Translations under genes and position numbers: made by a program | Part shown: positions 26,235 through 35,641 of the stretch, piece after piece | How the letters are laid out: the number at the start of each line of letters is the position of its first letter | How positions within the stretch are numbered: the first letter of the stretch is position 1 | Assembly (NCBI RefSeq): GCF_018139985.1 | Contig: NZ_JAGSOU010000008.1 | Location: 62,001-126,000 of the forward strand | Source of the DNA: Actibacterium sp. MT2.3-13A | GTDB lineage: Bacteria; Pseudomonadota; Alphaproteobacteria; Rhodobacterales; Rhodobacteraceae | DNA: 64,000 nucleotides | Reading direction: 5' to 3' | Notes under the pieces: generated by a model | What the model saw: the letters and a program-made list of their open reading frames with translations, nothing else | The model's database searches: none | What the model was told of the DNA's origin: nothing

Positions 26235-27503
26235 ATGAAACACATGGCGACCTATGACCTCATGGAGAGCGTCCGCAACACCAACCAGTGGTTGGGCGCA
26301 TCGGCCCTCTCCTTTGCGTCATACCCGATCACAGGCCTTGTTCCCAACCCGTTTTTCAAACTGGTCGCCGCCTGGGGAGAGATCACCGAACGCAGCTTCG
26401 CCCGGATGGTCACCAAGCCCGGCTGGAACATCTACACCGTGGTCGGAGAGGACGGCCGCGACCATGTGGTCAGCATCGAGACCGTCATGCACCGCGCTTT
26501 CGGCGACCTGATCCATTTCCGCGTGCAAGGCCGCCCCACCAAGCCGCGCAAGGTGCTGCTGGTGGCGCCGATGTCGGGCCATTACGCCACGCTGCTGCGC
26601 TCCACCGTGGTCAGCCTGTTGCCCGATTGCGAGGTCTATGTCACGGACTGGCACAACGCCCGCGACATCCCCGTCTCCGAGGGAAAGTTCGACATCGAGG
26701 ATTACACCCTCTACCTCGTCGATTTCATGCGCGCGCTGGGGCCCGACACCAACGTCATCGCGGTCTGCCAGCCCGCGCCGCTGGCGCTGGCCGCCACCGC
26801 CTACCTGGCCGAGGAGGACCCCGCCGCCCAGCCCCGCACCTTGACCCTGATCGGCGGCCCGATCGACCCCGATGCCGCGGCAACCGACGTCACCGATTTC
26901 GGCAACCGCGTCACCATGGGCCAGCTAGAGCAATATGTGATCCAGCGCGTGGGCTTCAAATACGCGGGCGCCGGGCGGCTGGTCTATCCCGGCCTGATGC
27001 AGCTGACCTCCTTCATGTCGATGAACGCCGAGCGCCACGCCAAGGCGTTCTCCGAGCAGATCCTGCGCGTCGCCAAGGGCGAGGCCGACGATCACGACAA
27101 GCACAACCGCTTCTACGATGAATATCTCGCCGTGATGGACATGACGGCGGAGTTCTACCTCTCCACCGTGCAGCGCGTCTTCAAGAAGCTTGAAATCGCG
27201 CGCAACGCCTTCACCGTCAACGGCAAGAAGGTGGATATCGGCAAGATCACCAGCGTCGCGGTGAAGACCGTCGAGGGCACGGAGGACGACATCTCGGCCC
27301 CCGGCCAGTGCATCGCGGCGCTGGACCTGTGCACCGGCCTGCCCGACCACAAGAAGGCCAACCATCTGGAGCCCGGCGCCGGGCATTACGGCATCTTCGC
27401 CGGCAAGAGCTGGCGCGACAACATCCGCCCGCTGGTGCTGGATTTCATCGACGCCAATGCCACCCCCGCAGACCCCAAGGTCGCCCGACTGAAATCGGTC
27501 TGA
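26235..27503 (+). CDS. phaZ: Intracellular PHB depolymerase
   Basis: A 422-residue cytoplasmic poly(3-hydroxybutyrate) depolymerase of the type that acts on native granules. The nucleophile is Cys178 in VIAVCQPAPLAL, the place taken by Ser in ordinary lipases. The N-terminus MKHMATYDLMESVRNTNQWLG and VYVTDWHNARDIPVSEGKFD are family hallmarks. Frame is open upstream but ATG 26235 has GGAG before it and fits the family. It diverges from phaC, so synthesis and degradation genes share one intergenic region of 119 bases. Confidence 0.94.
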   Translation: MKHMATYDLMESVRNTNQWLGASALSFASYPITGLVPNPFFKLVAAWGEITERSFARMVTKPGWNIYTVVGEDGRDHVVSIETVMHRAFGDLIHFRVQGRPTKPRKVLLVAPMSGHYATLLRSTVVSLLPDCEVYVTDWHNARDIPVSEGKFDIEDYTLYLVDFMRALGPDTNVIAVCQPAPLALAATAYLAEEDPAAQPRTLTLIGGPIDPDAAATDVTDFGNRVTMGQLEQYVIQRVGFKYAGAGRLVYPGLMQLTSFMSMNAERHAKAFSEQILRVAKGEADDHDKHNRFYDEYLAVMDMTAEFYLSTVQRVFKKLEIARNAFTVNGKKVDIGKITSVAVKTVEGTEDDISAPGQCIAALDLCTGLPDHKKANHLEPGAGHYGIFAGKSWRDNIRPLVLDFIDANATPADPKVARLKSV

Positions 27504-27526
27504 CGCGGCCGGCCCGGCGCGGGGGC

Positions 27527-28285
27527 TCAGCCCTCCAGCCGGGCCATGACCGCGGCGATGCTCTCGGAAATCAGCGTCAGGCACTCGGGCGTCGAAAAGC
27601 GGTGATCGGCGCCCTTGACCAGCGTCAGGCGGATGTCCTCGCCCGTAGCGTGGTCGAGCAGGCGCAGCGCCACCTCCATCGGAACGTCGGCATCCGCGGT
27701 GCCCTGCAGCAGCCGCACCGGCATGTTCAGCGCCAGAGGCGCGCGCAGCACCAGCTGGTTGCGGCCGTCCTCGATCATCCGGCGGGTGATGATATAGGGC
27801 CCGTCGTCATACTCCGACGGCAGCGCGACCTGCCCCTCTTCCGCCAGCGCGGCCTTCTGGGCGTCGGTGAAGCCCGCCCACATGCTGTCCTCGGTGAAAT
27901 CGGGCGCGGCGGCGATGCCCACCAGCCCCGCCACCTTCTCCGGCATCCGCCGCGCCGTGAGCAGCGCGATCCACCCCCCCATGGACGAGCCCACCAGCAC
28001 CTGCGGCCCCTCGGTCAGCGTGGCGATGGCCTGCGCCGCGTCCTCTGCCCAGTCGCCGATGCAGCCGTCGGTGAAGGCGCCCGAGCTTTCGCCGTGGCCG
28101 GAATAGTCGAAGCGCAGGAACGACCGCCCCGCGGCCCGCGCCCAGGCCTCCAGATAGACCGCCTTGGTGCCGCCCATGTCGGATCTCAGGCCGCCGAGGA
28201 ACACCACGCCCGGCCCCTCTCCCGCGCTCTGGTGATAGGCGATGCGCCGCCCCTGCGGCGTCTCCAGATAGGATGCCTCCGACAT
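27527..28285 (-). CDS. Alpha/beta hydrolase
   Basis: A 252-residue serine hydrolase. The nucleophile elbow is GSSMGG, the oxyanion region VVFLGGLRSDMGG, the acid is probably in GTADADVPME, and the His lies in KGADHRFS near the C-terminus. The overall pattern resembles ABHD10-like small esterases or thioesterases. Substrate is unknown. The ATG has a strong GGGAGG ribosome site. It lies convergent with phaZ, whose product it might help process, but there is no sequence proof. Confidence 0.87.
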   Translation of the reverse strand: MSEASYLETPQGRRIAYHQSAGEGPGVVFLGGLRSDMGGTKAVYLEAWARAAGRSFLRFDYSGHGESSGAFTDGCIGDWAEDAAQAIATLTEGPQVLVGSSMGGWIALLTARRMPEKVAGLVGIAAAPDFTEDSMWAGFTDAQKAALAEEGQVALPSEYDDGPYIITRRMIEDGRNQLVLRAPLALNMPVRLLQGTADADVPMEVALRLLDHATGEDIRLTLVKGADHRFSTPECLTLISESIAAVMARLEG

Positions 28286-28389
28286 CTGACTGACCTCCCT
28301 CGCAAAACTTGCGCGCAGCCTAGCCGCATCGGCCCGCCACGCAAGAGAAACGCTTGCCGCCGGGCCGGATTTCCGGTTTCTTCCGCCCC

Positions 28390-29505
28390 ATGACTGGACC
28401 CCGTTATACCGATCTCGTCGCCGCGCTGCCCGCCAGCGTCCCCTTCGTCGGCCCGGAAACGCAGGAACGCGCCCGCGGCCGCCCCTTCCGCGCGCGCCTC
28501 GGCGCGAACGAGAACATCTTCGGCCCCTCGCCCAAGGCGATCGCCGCCATGCAGGCGGCCGCGGGCGAAAGCTGGAAATACGGCGACGCCGAGAATCACG
28601 ACCTGCGCCAGGCGCTGGCCGCCCATCACGGCATCGCCCCCGAGACCATCATGGTCGGCGAGGGGATCGACGGGCTGCTGGGCTACCTGGTGCGGCTGGT
28701 GGTCGAACCGGGCGACTCGGTGGTGACCTCCGACGGCGCCTATCCCACCTTCAACTACCATGTGGCGGGCTTTGGCGGGGTGCTGCACAAGGTGCCGTTC
28801 CGCGACGATGCCGAGGACCCCGACGCGCTGATCGCAAAGGCCGCCGAAACAGGGGCCAAGCTGATCTACATCTCCAACCCCGACAACCCGATGGGCACCT
28901 GGCACGATGCCGCGCGCATCCAGGCGATGATCGAGGCCGTGCCCGAGGGCAGCCTGCTGATCCTCGACGAGGCCTATGTCGAATTCGCCCCCGAAGGCAC
29001 CGCGCCGGCCATCGACACGGACGATCCCCGCGTCATCCGCATGCGCACCTTCTCAAAGGCTTACGGGTTGGCCGGCGCGCGGGTGGGCTATGCCATCGCC
29101 GCCGCGCCGCTGATTTCCGCCTTCAACAAGGTGCGCAACCATTTCGGCATGGCCCGCACCAGCCAGATCGGCGCGCTGGCCGCGCTGCGCGATCAGGACT
29201 GGCTGGCCGAGGTGATCGCGCGCAGCGCCGCCGCCCGCGGACGCATCGCGCGGATCGCGGCGGAGAACGGCCTGGCCGCCCTGCCCTCCGCCACCAATTT
29301 CGTGACCATCGACTGCGGGCGGGACGGCGATTTCGCCCGTGCCGTTCTGGCCGAGCTGGTGGCGCGCGACATCTTCGTGCGGATGCCCTTCGTGGCGCCG
29401 CAGGACCGCTGCATCCGCATCTCGACCGGGCCCGAGGACCAGATCGACGCCTTCGCGGCCGAATTGCCTGCGGCGCTGGAGGCCGCGCGGAAAAAACTGG
29501 GCTGA
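28390..29505 (+). CDS. PLP aminotransferase, histidinol-phosphate aminotransferase-like
   Basis: A 371-residue class I/II aminotransferase related to HisC. It binds PLP through Lys223 in TFSKAYGLAGAR; LGANENIFGPSP, ISNPDNPMGTW and LDEAYVEF are typical of the HisC subgroup. It could be the histidine enzyme or a paralogue acting on aromatic amino acids; no other his genes are near, so I leave the symbol blank. It diverges from the alpha/beta hydrolase gene and is convergent with the serine-glyoxylate aminotransferase gene. Confidence 0.88.
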   Translation: MTGPRYTDLVAALPASVPFVGPETQERARGRPFRARLGANENIFGPSPKAIAAMQAAAGESWKYGDAENHDLRQALAAHHGIAPETIMVGEGIDGLLGYLVRLVVEPGDSVVTSDGAYPTFNYHVAGFGGVLHKVPFRDDAEDPDALIAKAAETGAKLIYISNPDNPMGTWHDAARIQAMIEAVPEGSLLILDEAYVEFAPEGTAPAIDTDDPRVIRMRTFSKAYGLAGARVGYAIAAAPLISAFNKVRNHFGMARTSQIGALAALRDQDWLAEVIARSAAARGRIARIAAENGLAALPSATNFVTIDCGRDGDFARAVLAELVARDIFVRMPFVAPQDRCIRISTGPEDQIDAFAAELPAALEAARKKLG

Positions 29506-29520
29506 GCGGCCTCCCGGCCG

Positions 29521-30720
29521 CTATCCCTTTGCGACCACCGCGGCCGCCGCCTCCAGCGCGCCGGGCCCGTGCGGGATACCCAGCGCCTCAAGCCCGGCCT
29601 CGATCGTGCCCAGCACGCCCAGCACCATATGCGCGTTCACATGGCCCATGTGACCGATTCGGAAAAACCCGTGCCAGGCCGGATCGCCCGGAGGCGCCAT
29701 GCCCAGCCCGATACCCAGCGTCACCCCGGCCTTCTCGCTCAGCCAGTCGCGCAGGGCGGTGCCGTTCGGCGCGCCGAGCCGCACCGCAGTGACCGAGTGG
29801 CTGCGGATCGACGGCTCGGCGATGTTCATCTCCATCGGGCCGCCCTGTCCCCAGGCCTCAAGCGCCGCCCAGATCGCCTGGGACAGCCGCGCGTGGCGTG
29901 CCCAGGCGGCCTCCAGCCCCTCTTCGTGCACCAGCATGTTCAACGCCTCGCGCAGCCCATAGAGGTGATGGGTCGGCGCGGTGCCGCCGAAATACTGGTA
30001 GAATTCCTGCGGGTTGGCGCGCGGCGTCCAGTCCCAGTATTGGCTGACCAGATCCATTCCCGCACGCGCCTCGGCCGCCTTGTCGTTGAAGAAGACGAAG
30101 CCCAGCCCCGGCGGCGTCATCAGCCCCTTCTGGCTGCCGGTCACCATCACGTCCACGCCCCAGTCGTCCATCTCGAAGCGGTCGCAGCCCAGCGAGGCGA
30201 TGCAATCGACCATGTAGAGCGCCGGGTGCCCGGCCCTGTCGATCGCGGCGCGGATGGCGGCCACGTCGTTGCGCACCGAGGTGGAGGTGTCGGTCTGCAC
30301 CGTCAGAACCGCCTTGAATTCATGCGCCTTGTCGGCGGCGAGCCGCTCCTCGACGCGGGTCACATCCACCGGCGCGCGCTTGCCGAAATCGAGGATCTCG
30401 ACCTCCACGCCCATGCGCTGCGCGATCTCGGCCCAGCCGTGGCCGAAACGGCCGGTGGCCAGCACCAGCGCCTTGTCGCCGCGCGCCAGCGTGTTGGCCA
30501 CCGCCGCCTCCCAGGCGCCGTGGCCGTTGGCGATGTAGATCGCGACATTGTGCCGGGTGCGGGCCACCGCCCTGAGGTCCGGAACCATGCCGTCGACCAT
30601 GTCGACCAGCGCGCCGGCATAGATGTTCGGCGCCGGCCGGTGCATGGCCTGCAAGACGCGATCGGGCATGACGGAGGGGCCGGGAATGGCGAGGTAAGGG
30701 CGACCGTGGCTCAGCGGCAT
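29521..30720 (-). CDS. Serine-glyoxylate / alanine-glyoxylate aminotransferase family enzyme
   Basis: A 399-residue class V aminotransferase. The PLP lysine is Lys198 in VTGSQKGLMTPPG; IPGPSVMPDRV at the N-terminus and FFRIGHMGHVN at the C-terminus are family signatures. It probably transfers the amino group of serine or alanine to glyoxylate, a step in glyoxylate and one-carbon metabolism. AAAGGA lies at a good distance before the ATG. No serine-cycle partners are close by. Confidence 0.9.
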   Translation of the reverse strand: MPLSHGRPYLAIPGPSVMPDRVLQAMHRPAPNIYAGALVDMVDGMVPDLRAVARTRHNVAIYIANGHGAWEAAVANTLARGDKALVLATGRFGHGWAEIAQRMGVEVEILDFGKRAPVDVTRVEERLAADKAHEFKAVLTVQTDTSTSVRNDVAAIRAAIDRAGHPALYMVDCIASLGCDRFEMDDWGVDVMVTGSQKGLMTPPGLGFVFFNDKAAEARAGMDLVSQYWDWTPRANPQEFYQYFGGTAPTHHLYGLREALNMLVHEEGLEAAWARHARLSQAIWAALEAWGQGGPMEMNIAEPSIRSHSVTAVRLGAPNGTALRDWLSEKAGVTLGIGLGMAPPGDPAWHGFFRIGHMGHVNAHMVLGVLGTIEAGLEALGIPHGPGALEAAAAVVAKG

Positions 30721-30843
30721 GACATTATCCTTTCACCGGAAAACAAGTTCGTGTAGGCCCGCCCCGCGCACCCGTCAATCGCTTGTCAGGGGCGCGCATT
30801 CGCGCTATGTCCCGCTTTTGTTCCGCACGCGCGCCAAGAGGCC

Positions 30844-31533
30844 ATGTTCCAGCAGATCAAGACCCGTCTGAACGACGCCGAGCGCGACTTTCGCGCCGCC
30901 ATGCCGCACCGTTTCGCCACCCCCGCCGGGCGGCGGGCGGCGTTCTGGCATTTCCACCTGATGGACCACGCCTTCCTGCGCGTCTGGTGGACCAACATGG
31001 CCGAGATCGTGCCGGGCGTGTGGCGCTCGAACCAGCCCTCGCCGAAACGGCTGGCGCGCTATAAGGCGATGGGGATCAAGACCATCGTCTCGCTGCGCGG
31101 CGACAACCTCAACAGCCATTACCTGTTCGAGGAGGAGGCCTGCCGCGCGCTGGGTCTGGAGCTGAAGGTCGCCTCGATCCAGGCGCGCAAGGCGCCCCGG
31201 CGCGAAAAGCTGCTGCACCTGCTGGAGGTGCTGGAAAACACCGAGCGCCCCTTTCTGATCCACTGCAAATCCGGGGCCGACCGGGCCGGGCTCGCCTCCG
31301 CGCTCTACCTCATGCATGTCGAGGGGCGCCCGGTGGAGGAGGCGATGCGACAGCTTTCGTTCCGCCACCTTCACCTGAAATCGACCGCCACCGGCATTCT
31401 CGACCACATCCTCGACAGCTATGCCGCCGACAACGCGGAATCGCCGATGCCGGTCAGAGAGTGGATCGGGACCCGCTATGACCGCGACGCGATGACCGCC
31501 TCCTTCGCGCGCAAGCGCGGCAAGAGGGCGTAA
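30844..31533 (+). CDS. Dual-specificity / tyrosine phosphatase-like protein
   Basis: A 229-residue protein with a Cys-based phosphatase domain. The P-loop is HCKSGADRAG (Cys141, Arg147), matching CX5R, and the general-acid region lies upstream (VWRSNQPSPKRLARYKAMG). It resembles bacterial DSP-type phosphatases that act on lipids or inositides as well as proteins. Its stop is 1 base from the start of an MsbA-like flippase, so the two are translationally linked and an envelope-lipid substrate is plausible. Confidence 0.87.
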   Translation: MFQQIKTRLNDAERDFRAAMPHRFATPAGRRAAFWHFHLMDHAFLRVWWTNMAEIVPGVWRSNQPSPKRLARYKAMGIKTIVSLRGDNLNSHYLFEEEACRALGLELKVASIQARKAPRREKLLHLLEVLENTERPFLIHCKSGADRAGLASALYLMHVEGRPVEEAMRQLSFRHLHLKSTATGILDHILDSYAADNAESPMPVREWIGTRYDRDAMTASFARKRGKRA

Positions 31534-31534
31534 G

Positions 31535-33286
31535 ATGCCCGCCCCGGCCAAACAGGGCCTCGTGGCCTGGCTCTGGCAGGACTACCTGAAACGTCACCTG
31601 CCCGTCATCCTGTTCGCGATGGCGCTGATGACCGTCGAGGGCGCGATGCTGGGGCTGCTCAGCTTCATGATCGAGCCGATGTTCGATGATGTGTTCGTTT
31701 CGGGGGACCGGGGCGCCATTCCGCTGATCGCAGGTGGGATTTTTGCAATTTTCACCGCCCGCGCCCTGTCCGGCTTCGGGCAGAGGGTGATGATGGCGCG
31801 GGTCGGGCAGAAGGTCTCCGCCGCGCTCCAGCACGATCTGGTCGGTCACATGCTGGGGCTCGACAGCCTTTGGTTCCAGAAGACCCCGCCCGGCAACCTG
31901 ATCGAGCGGGTGCGCGGCGACACGCTGGTCGCCTCGACCATCTGGTCCACGGTTCTGGCCGCCGCCGGGCGCGACCTGGTGGCGCTGGTGTCGCTATTCG
32001 TGGTGGCGCTGTCGATCGACTGGCTCTGGACGCTGATCGCGGTGGCCGGCGTGCCGCTGCTGCTGCTGCCCATCATGGGGCTGCAACGGCTGGTGCGCCG
32101 CACCACCCGCGCCGCCCGCGCCGCCGCCGCCCTGATCTCGACCCGGCTGGACGAGATCTTTCACGGCGTCACCACGATCAAACTCAACCGCCTGGAAACG
32201 CACGAAAACGACCGTTTCGGCCGCACCGTGGACGGCTTCGTGCGCGCCCAGATCCGCTCGGAGGCCGGGCAGGCCGGCATCCCCGCGCTGATGGACATCG
32301 TGGCCGCTCTCGGGTTTCTCGGCGTGCTCTACTACGGCGGGCTGCAGATCATCGACGGCGAGAAGACGGTGGGCGAGTTCATGAGCTTCTTCACCGCCAT
32401 GGCGCTGGTGTTCGAACCGCTGCGCAAGCTGGGCAATGTCACCGGCGCCTGGCAGGCGGCGCTGGCCAGCCTCGAACGGCTCCATTCGGTGTTCGAGGAA
32501 CAGCCCACCATCCTGTCCCCCGCCCGCTCACGCAGCCTGAGCTGCGCGCCGGAAGCGGCTGATATCACTCTCGAAAACGTTCATCTTTCCTATGAGGACA
32601 CGGCCGTTCTGAACGGGCTCAGCCTGACCGCGAAGGCGGGCCAGATGACCGCGCTGGTCGGCCCCTCGGGCGCGGGCAAGAGCACCGTGTTCAACCTGCT
32701 GACCCGGCTGGTGGAGCCGCAGCAGGGCCAGGTCACGCTGGGCGGCACGCCGATCGACCAGATGGCCCTGCCCGAGCTGCGCCGCAATTTCGCGGTGGTC
32801 AGCCAGGACGCGCATCTCTTCGACGAGACCCTGCGCGACAACATCCTGCTGGGCCGCACCGACATCCCCGAGGCGCGTCTGCAAGAGGTGCTCAGCGCCG
32901 CCCATATCACCGATTTCCTGTCCGGCCTGCCCAACGGGCTGGACAGCCCCGCCGGCCCGCGCGGCACCAACCTGTCGGGCGGGCAGCGCCAGCGCGTCGC
33001 AATCGCCCGCGCGCTGCTGCGCGACGCGCCGATCCTGCTGCTGGACGAGGCCACCTCGGCGCTGGACGCGAAATCCGAGCAGGTGGTTCAGGAGGCGCTG
33101 GAGCGGCTGTCCAAGACCCGCACCACGCTGGTCATCGCGCATCGCCTGTCCACCGTCCGCAATGCCGACCGGATCATCGTGATGGACAAGGGCCGGGTCG
33201 CCGAGCAGGGCAGCCATGACGAGCTGATCGCCAAGGGCGGGCTCTATTCCGGGCTCTACCAGCTGCAATTCGCATCCGGCGCCTGA
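31535..33286 (+). CDS. MsbA-like ABC exporter (lipid or drug flippase)
   Basis: A 583-residue half-transporter with a six-helix type I exporter domain (about residues 1-320) fused to an ATPase domain. Walker A GPSGAGKST, signature NLSGGQRQR, Walker B ILLLDEATSALD and the H-loop VIAHRLSTV are all intact. It acts as a homodimer. The family includes lipid A flippases and multidrug exporters. AAGAGG upstream overlaps the end of the phosphatase gene. It is followed by ygfZ after 41 bases. Confidence 0.92.
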   Translation: MPAPAKQGLVAWLWQDYLKRHLPVILFAMALMTVEGAMLGLLSFMIEPMFDDVFVSGDRGAIPLIAGGIFAIFTARALSGFGQRVMMARVGQKVSAALQHDLVGHMLGLDSLWFQKTPPGNLIERVRGDTLVASTIWSTVLAAAGRDLVALVSLFVVALSIDWLWTLIAVAGVPLLLLPIMGLQRLVRRTTRAARAAAALISTRLDEIFHGVTTIKLNRLETHENDRFGRTVDGFVRAQIRSEAGQAGIPALMDIVAALGFLGVLYYGGLQIIDGEKTVGEFMSFFTAMALVFEPLRKLGNVTGAWQAALASLERLHSVFEEQPTILSPARSRSLSCAPEAADITLENVHLSYEDTAVLNGLSLTAKAGQMTALVGPSGAGKSTVFNLLTRLVEPQQGQVTLGGTPIDQMALPELRRNFAVVSQDAHLFDETLRDNILLGRTDIPEARLQEVLSAAHITDFLSGLPNGLDSPAGPRGTNLSGGQRQRVAIARALLRDAPILLLDEATSALDAKSEQVVQEALERLSKTRTTLVIAHRLSTVRNADRIIVMDKGRVAEQGSHDELIAKGGLYSGLYQLQFASGA

Positions 33287-33327
33287 GCGCCTATATTCCC
33301 CCGTAGACACCAGCGAACGGAGCCCCC

Positions 33328-34080
33328 ATGCCAGGCGAACGCATCCCCGGCCGCGCGATCTTCGAGATCACCGGCGCCGACCGCTTCGATTTCCTGCAAG
33401 GCTTGGTCACCAACCAGGTGCCGCGGGACGAGGGTCGCCTGACCTATGCCGCCCTGCTGACCCCGCAGGGCAAATACATCGCCGATTTCTTCCTGACCGT
33501 GCGCGGCGAGGCTGTCCTGCTGGACGTGGCCGGCGCGCTGGCGCCCACGCTGGCCCAGCGGCTGAACATGTACAAGCTGCGCGCCGATGTGCAGATCGCC
33601 CCCAGCGCCCTGCATGCCTCCCGCGGCACCGGCCCCGCCCCGCAGGGTGCCCTGCCCGACCCGCGTCACGAGGCGCTGGGATGGCGGCTCTATTCCGAGG
33701 AGGAGGGCGGCGAGCCGCGGACCGACTGGACCGCGCTCAGGGTCGCGCATTGCATCCCCGAAACGGGGATCGAGCTGACGCCCGAGACCTATATCCTTGA
33801 GGCCGGGTTCGAGCGCCTGCACGGCGTCGACTTCAAGAAGGGCTGCTATGTCGGCCAGGAGGTCACCGCCCGGATGAAGCACAAGACCGAGCTGCGCAAG
33901 GGGCTGGCCCGCGTGCGGGTCGAGGGCGCGCCAGAACCGGGCGCCGAGATCACCACCGCCGATGGCAGGCCGGCGGGCATCCTGCACAGCCGCGCGGGCG
34001 ACCGCGCCATCGCCTATCTGCGCTTCGACCGGGCCGAGGGCGAGATGCGCGCGGGCGAGGCCAGGATCACACGCCTTTAG
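33328..34080 (+). CDS. ygfZ: YgfZ/GcvT-like folate-binding protein
   Basis: A 250-residue protein of the YgfZ/CAF17 family that helps make or repair certain Fe-S clusters in a folate-dependent way. The signature [13 protein letters not shown] with Cys173 is intact, and the N-terminal GcvT-like fold is visible ([24 protein letters not shown]). It is smaller than the E. coli protein (about 326 residues) but normal for alphaproteobacteria. Its stop overlaps the rluE stop by three bases on the opposite strand. Confidence 0.93.
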   Translation: MPGERIPGRAIFEITGADRFDFLQGLVTNQVPRDEGRLTYAALLTPQGKYIADFFLTVRGEAVLLDVAGALAPTLAQRLNMYKLRADVQIAPSALHASRGTGPAPQGALPDPRHEALGWRLYSEEEGGEPRTDWTALRVAHCIPETGIELTPETYILEAGFERLHGVDFKKGCYVGQEVTARMKHKTELRKGLARVRVEGAPEPGAEITTADGRPAGILHSRAGDRAIAYLRFDRAEGEMRAGEARITRL

Positions 34081-34625
34081 GCATCGCGCCATTCGCCCGG
34101 GGCCAGCCCCTCGATCGACCAGGGGCCGACGCGACAGCGGATCAACCGCAGCGTGGGGTGGCCCACCGCGGCCGTCATCCGCCGCACCTGGCGGTTGCGC
34201 CCCTCGCGGATGGTCAGCTCAAGCCAGCTGTCGGGCACCGTCTTGCGGAAGCGCACCGGGGGATTGCGCGGCCAGAGCCCGGGCGGCGCGTCGATCCGGC
34301 GGACCTGCGCGGGGCGCGTTCGCCCGTCCTTCAGCTCCACCCCCTCGCGCAGCGCCTGAAGCGCCCCCTCCGAGGGGATGCCCTCGACCTGAACCCAATA
34401 GGTCTTGGCCATCTTGTGTTTCGGATCGGCGATGCGGGCCTGCAGCCGCCCGTCGTCGGTCAGCAGCAGGAGCCCCTCGCTGTCGCGGTCGAGGCGGCCC
34501 GCGGCATAGACCCCGGGGACGTCGATGAAATCCGACAGGGTCTGCCGGTCCGACCCCGCGTGGCCCTTGTCGGTGAACTGCGACAGCACGTTGAAGGGCT
34601 TGTTGAAGATCAGGGTCCGGGACAT
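34077..34625 (-). CDS. rluE: Pseudouridine synthase RluE-type
   Basis: A 182-residue RsuA-family pseudouridine synthase. The catalytic Asp is Asp46 in [14 protein letters not shown]. It lacks the N-terminal S4 domain, as RluE does, and RluE modifies 23S rRNA at position 2457 in E. coli. [22 protein letters not shown] is the typical C-terminal core. The ATG at 34625 ([17 protein letters not shown]) fits the family; the frame is open 36 bases further. Confidence 0.92.
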   Translation of the reverse strand: MSRTLIFNKPFNVLSQFTDKGHAGSDRQTLSDFIDVPGVYAAGRLDRDSEGLLLLTDDGRLQARIADPKHKMAKTYWVQVEGIPSEGALQALREGVELKDGRTRPAQVRRIDAPPGLWPRNPPVRFRKTVPDSWLELTIREGRNRQVRRMTAAVGHPTLRLIRCRVGPWSIEGLAPGEWRDA

Positions 34626-34771
34626 GGGCGCTCCATCGCGTTGGGGACGAGAGTGCGGCACGGGCGCGGCGCGGGCAAGCCCGCCGGGAGGACGATGGGG
34701 CGGCGCGCCTTCGGCGCGTGACCTTTGCCTCGCGGCCGCCCTGCGGGCGCCCGCTCAGGCGCCTCCGGCGG

Positions 34772-34793
34772 GAGTATTTGGGCCAAGAAGAGG
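34772..34793 (-). repeat. Copy 3 of the 22-base 3'-end element
   Basis: On the minus strand it reads CCTCTTCTTGG then CCCAAATACTC. It lies 68 bases downstream of the efp stop and beyond the hairpin at 34810-34836. It differs from copy 1 at one base. Confidence 0.8.
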
Positions 34794-34809
34794 GGTATGG
34801 CCGAAACAG

Positions 34810-34836
34810 GACGGGGCAGCGTCAGGCTGCCCCGTC
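34810..34836 (-). terminator. Hairpin downstream of efp
   Basis: GACGGGGCAGC pairs perfectly with GCTGCCCCGTC around a 5-base loop, 25 bases after the efp stop. Only a short CTGTTTCGG follows on the minus strand, so it is a terminator without a strong U-run. Confidence 0.6.
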
Positions 34837-34861
34837 TCGAGCCTCGGACCGGCGGCGCGCG

Positions 34862-35425
34862 TCAGGCGCGCTCGGAATATTCCATGGTTTCGGTGTTGAC
34901 CACGATGGCCTCGCCCTGGCCGACGAAGGGCGGAACCATGACCTTGACGCCATTGTCGAGGATCGCCGGCTTGAAGGAGTTGGCGGCGGTCTGGCCCTTC
35001 ACCACCGGCTCGGTTTCGGCGATGGTGCAGGTGACCTTCTGCGGCAGCGTGGCGTTCAGCGCCTCGTTCTCGTAGAACTCGACCAGGATGGTCATGCCGT
35101 CCTGCAGGAAGGGGCGGCGCTCGCCCAGCAGGTCGGCGGGCAGTTCGACCTGATCGTAGGTCTCGGTATCCATGAAGACCAGCATGCCGTCGGTTTCATA
35201 GAGGAACTGCATGTCCTTCTGCTCAAGCCGGACGCGCTCGACCTTGTCGGCGCTGCGGAAACGTTCGTTCAGCTTGGAGCCGTTGCGCAGGTTGCGCAGT
35301 TCCACCTGGGCAAAGGCGCCGCCCTTGCCGGGTTTGACATGATCCACCTTCACCGCGGCCCACAGGCCGCCATTGTGTTCCAGCACGTTGCCGGGGCGGA
35401 TTTCGTTACCGTTGATCTTGGGCAT
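34862..35425 (-). CDS. efp: Elongation factor P
   Basis: A 187-residue EF-P that rescues ribosomes stalled on polyproline. Three beta-barrel domains are complete ([66 protein letters not shown]). The tip loop is KPGKGGAF with Lys34, the residue that is beta-lysylated or otherwise modified in many bacteria. The frame stays open for another 170 codons upstream, but this start is fixed by the family. Its promoter probably overlaps that of the divergent gene. Confidence 0.96.
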   Translation of the reverse strand: MPKINGNEIRPGNVLEHNGGLWAAVKVDHVKPGKGGAFAQVELRNLRNGSKLNERFRSADKVERVRLEQKDMQFLYETDGMLVFMDTETYDQVELPADLLGERRPFLQDGMTILVEFYENEALNATLPQKVTCTIAETEPVVKGQTAANSFKPAILDNGVKVMVPPFVGQGEAIVVNTETMEYSERA

Positions 35426-35447
35426 GGGACAAAACCTTGAAGAAAGC

Positions 35448-35475
35448 TTGATCGAGCGTTGGCCGCACCTATATC
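35448..35475 (+). promoter_or_regulatory. Candidate promoter of the DUF6280-like gene
   Basis: TTGATC (35448-35453) and TATATC (35470-35475) are 16 bases apart. A transcript from here would have a leader of about 160 bases containing the hairpin at 35528-35564. Confidence 0.4.
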
Positions 35476-35496
35476 TGGTCGGTCCGGGTGAGGCAA
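35468..35496 (-). promoter_or_regulatory. efp: Candidate promoter of efp
   Basis: On the minus strand TTGCCT (35496-35491) and TATAGG (35473-35468) are 17 bases apart, about 43 bases before the efp start. Its -10 box overlaps that of the divergent promoter candidate. Confidence 0.45.
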
Positions 35497-35527
35497 GACG
35501 ACGAAATACGGTGTGCGCGCGGGGCGA

Positions 35528-35564
35528 CCCATGCAAGGAATGCATAGAAGCCATTCCAAATGGG
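35528..35564 (+). other. Bulged stem-loop in the leader of the DUF6280-like gene
   Basis: CCCAT/ATGGG and GGAATG/CATTCC pair in register (11 bp in two helices with an asymmetric 4x2 internal loop) around a 9-base apical loop. It sits in the 216-base divergent gap, which has no other gene. Confidence 0.4.
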
Positions 35565-35641
35565 AAATACCGAATCGCCCCGAAAAGGTCGTATTCAGCT
35601 CCACGCCCGAAATTCAAGAGCAAGAATATAAGGACGACGAC

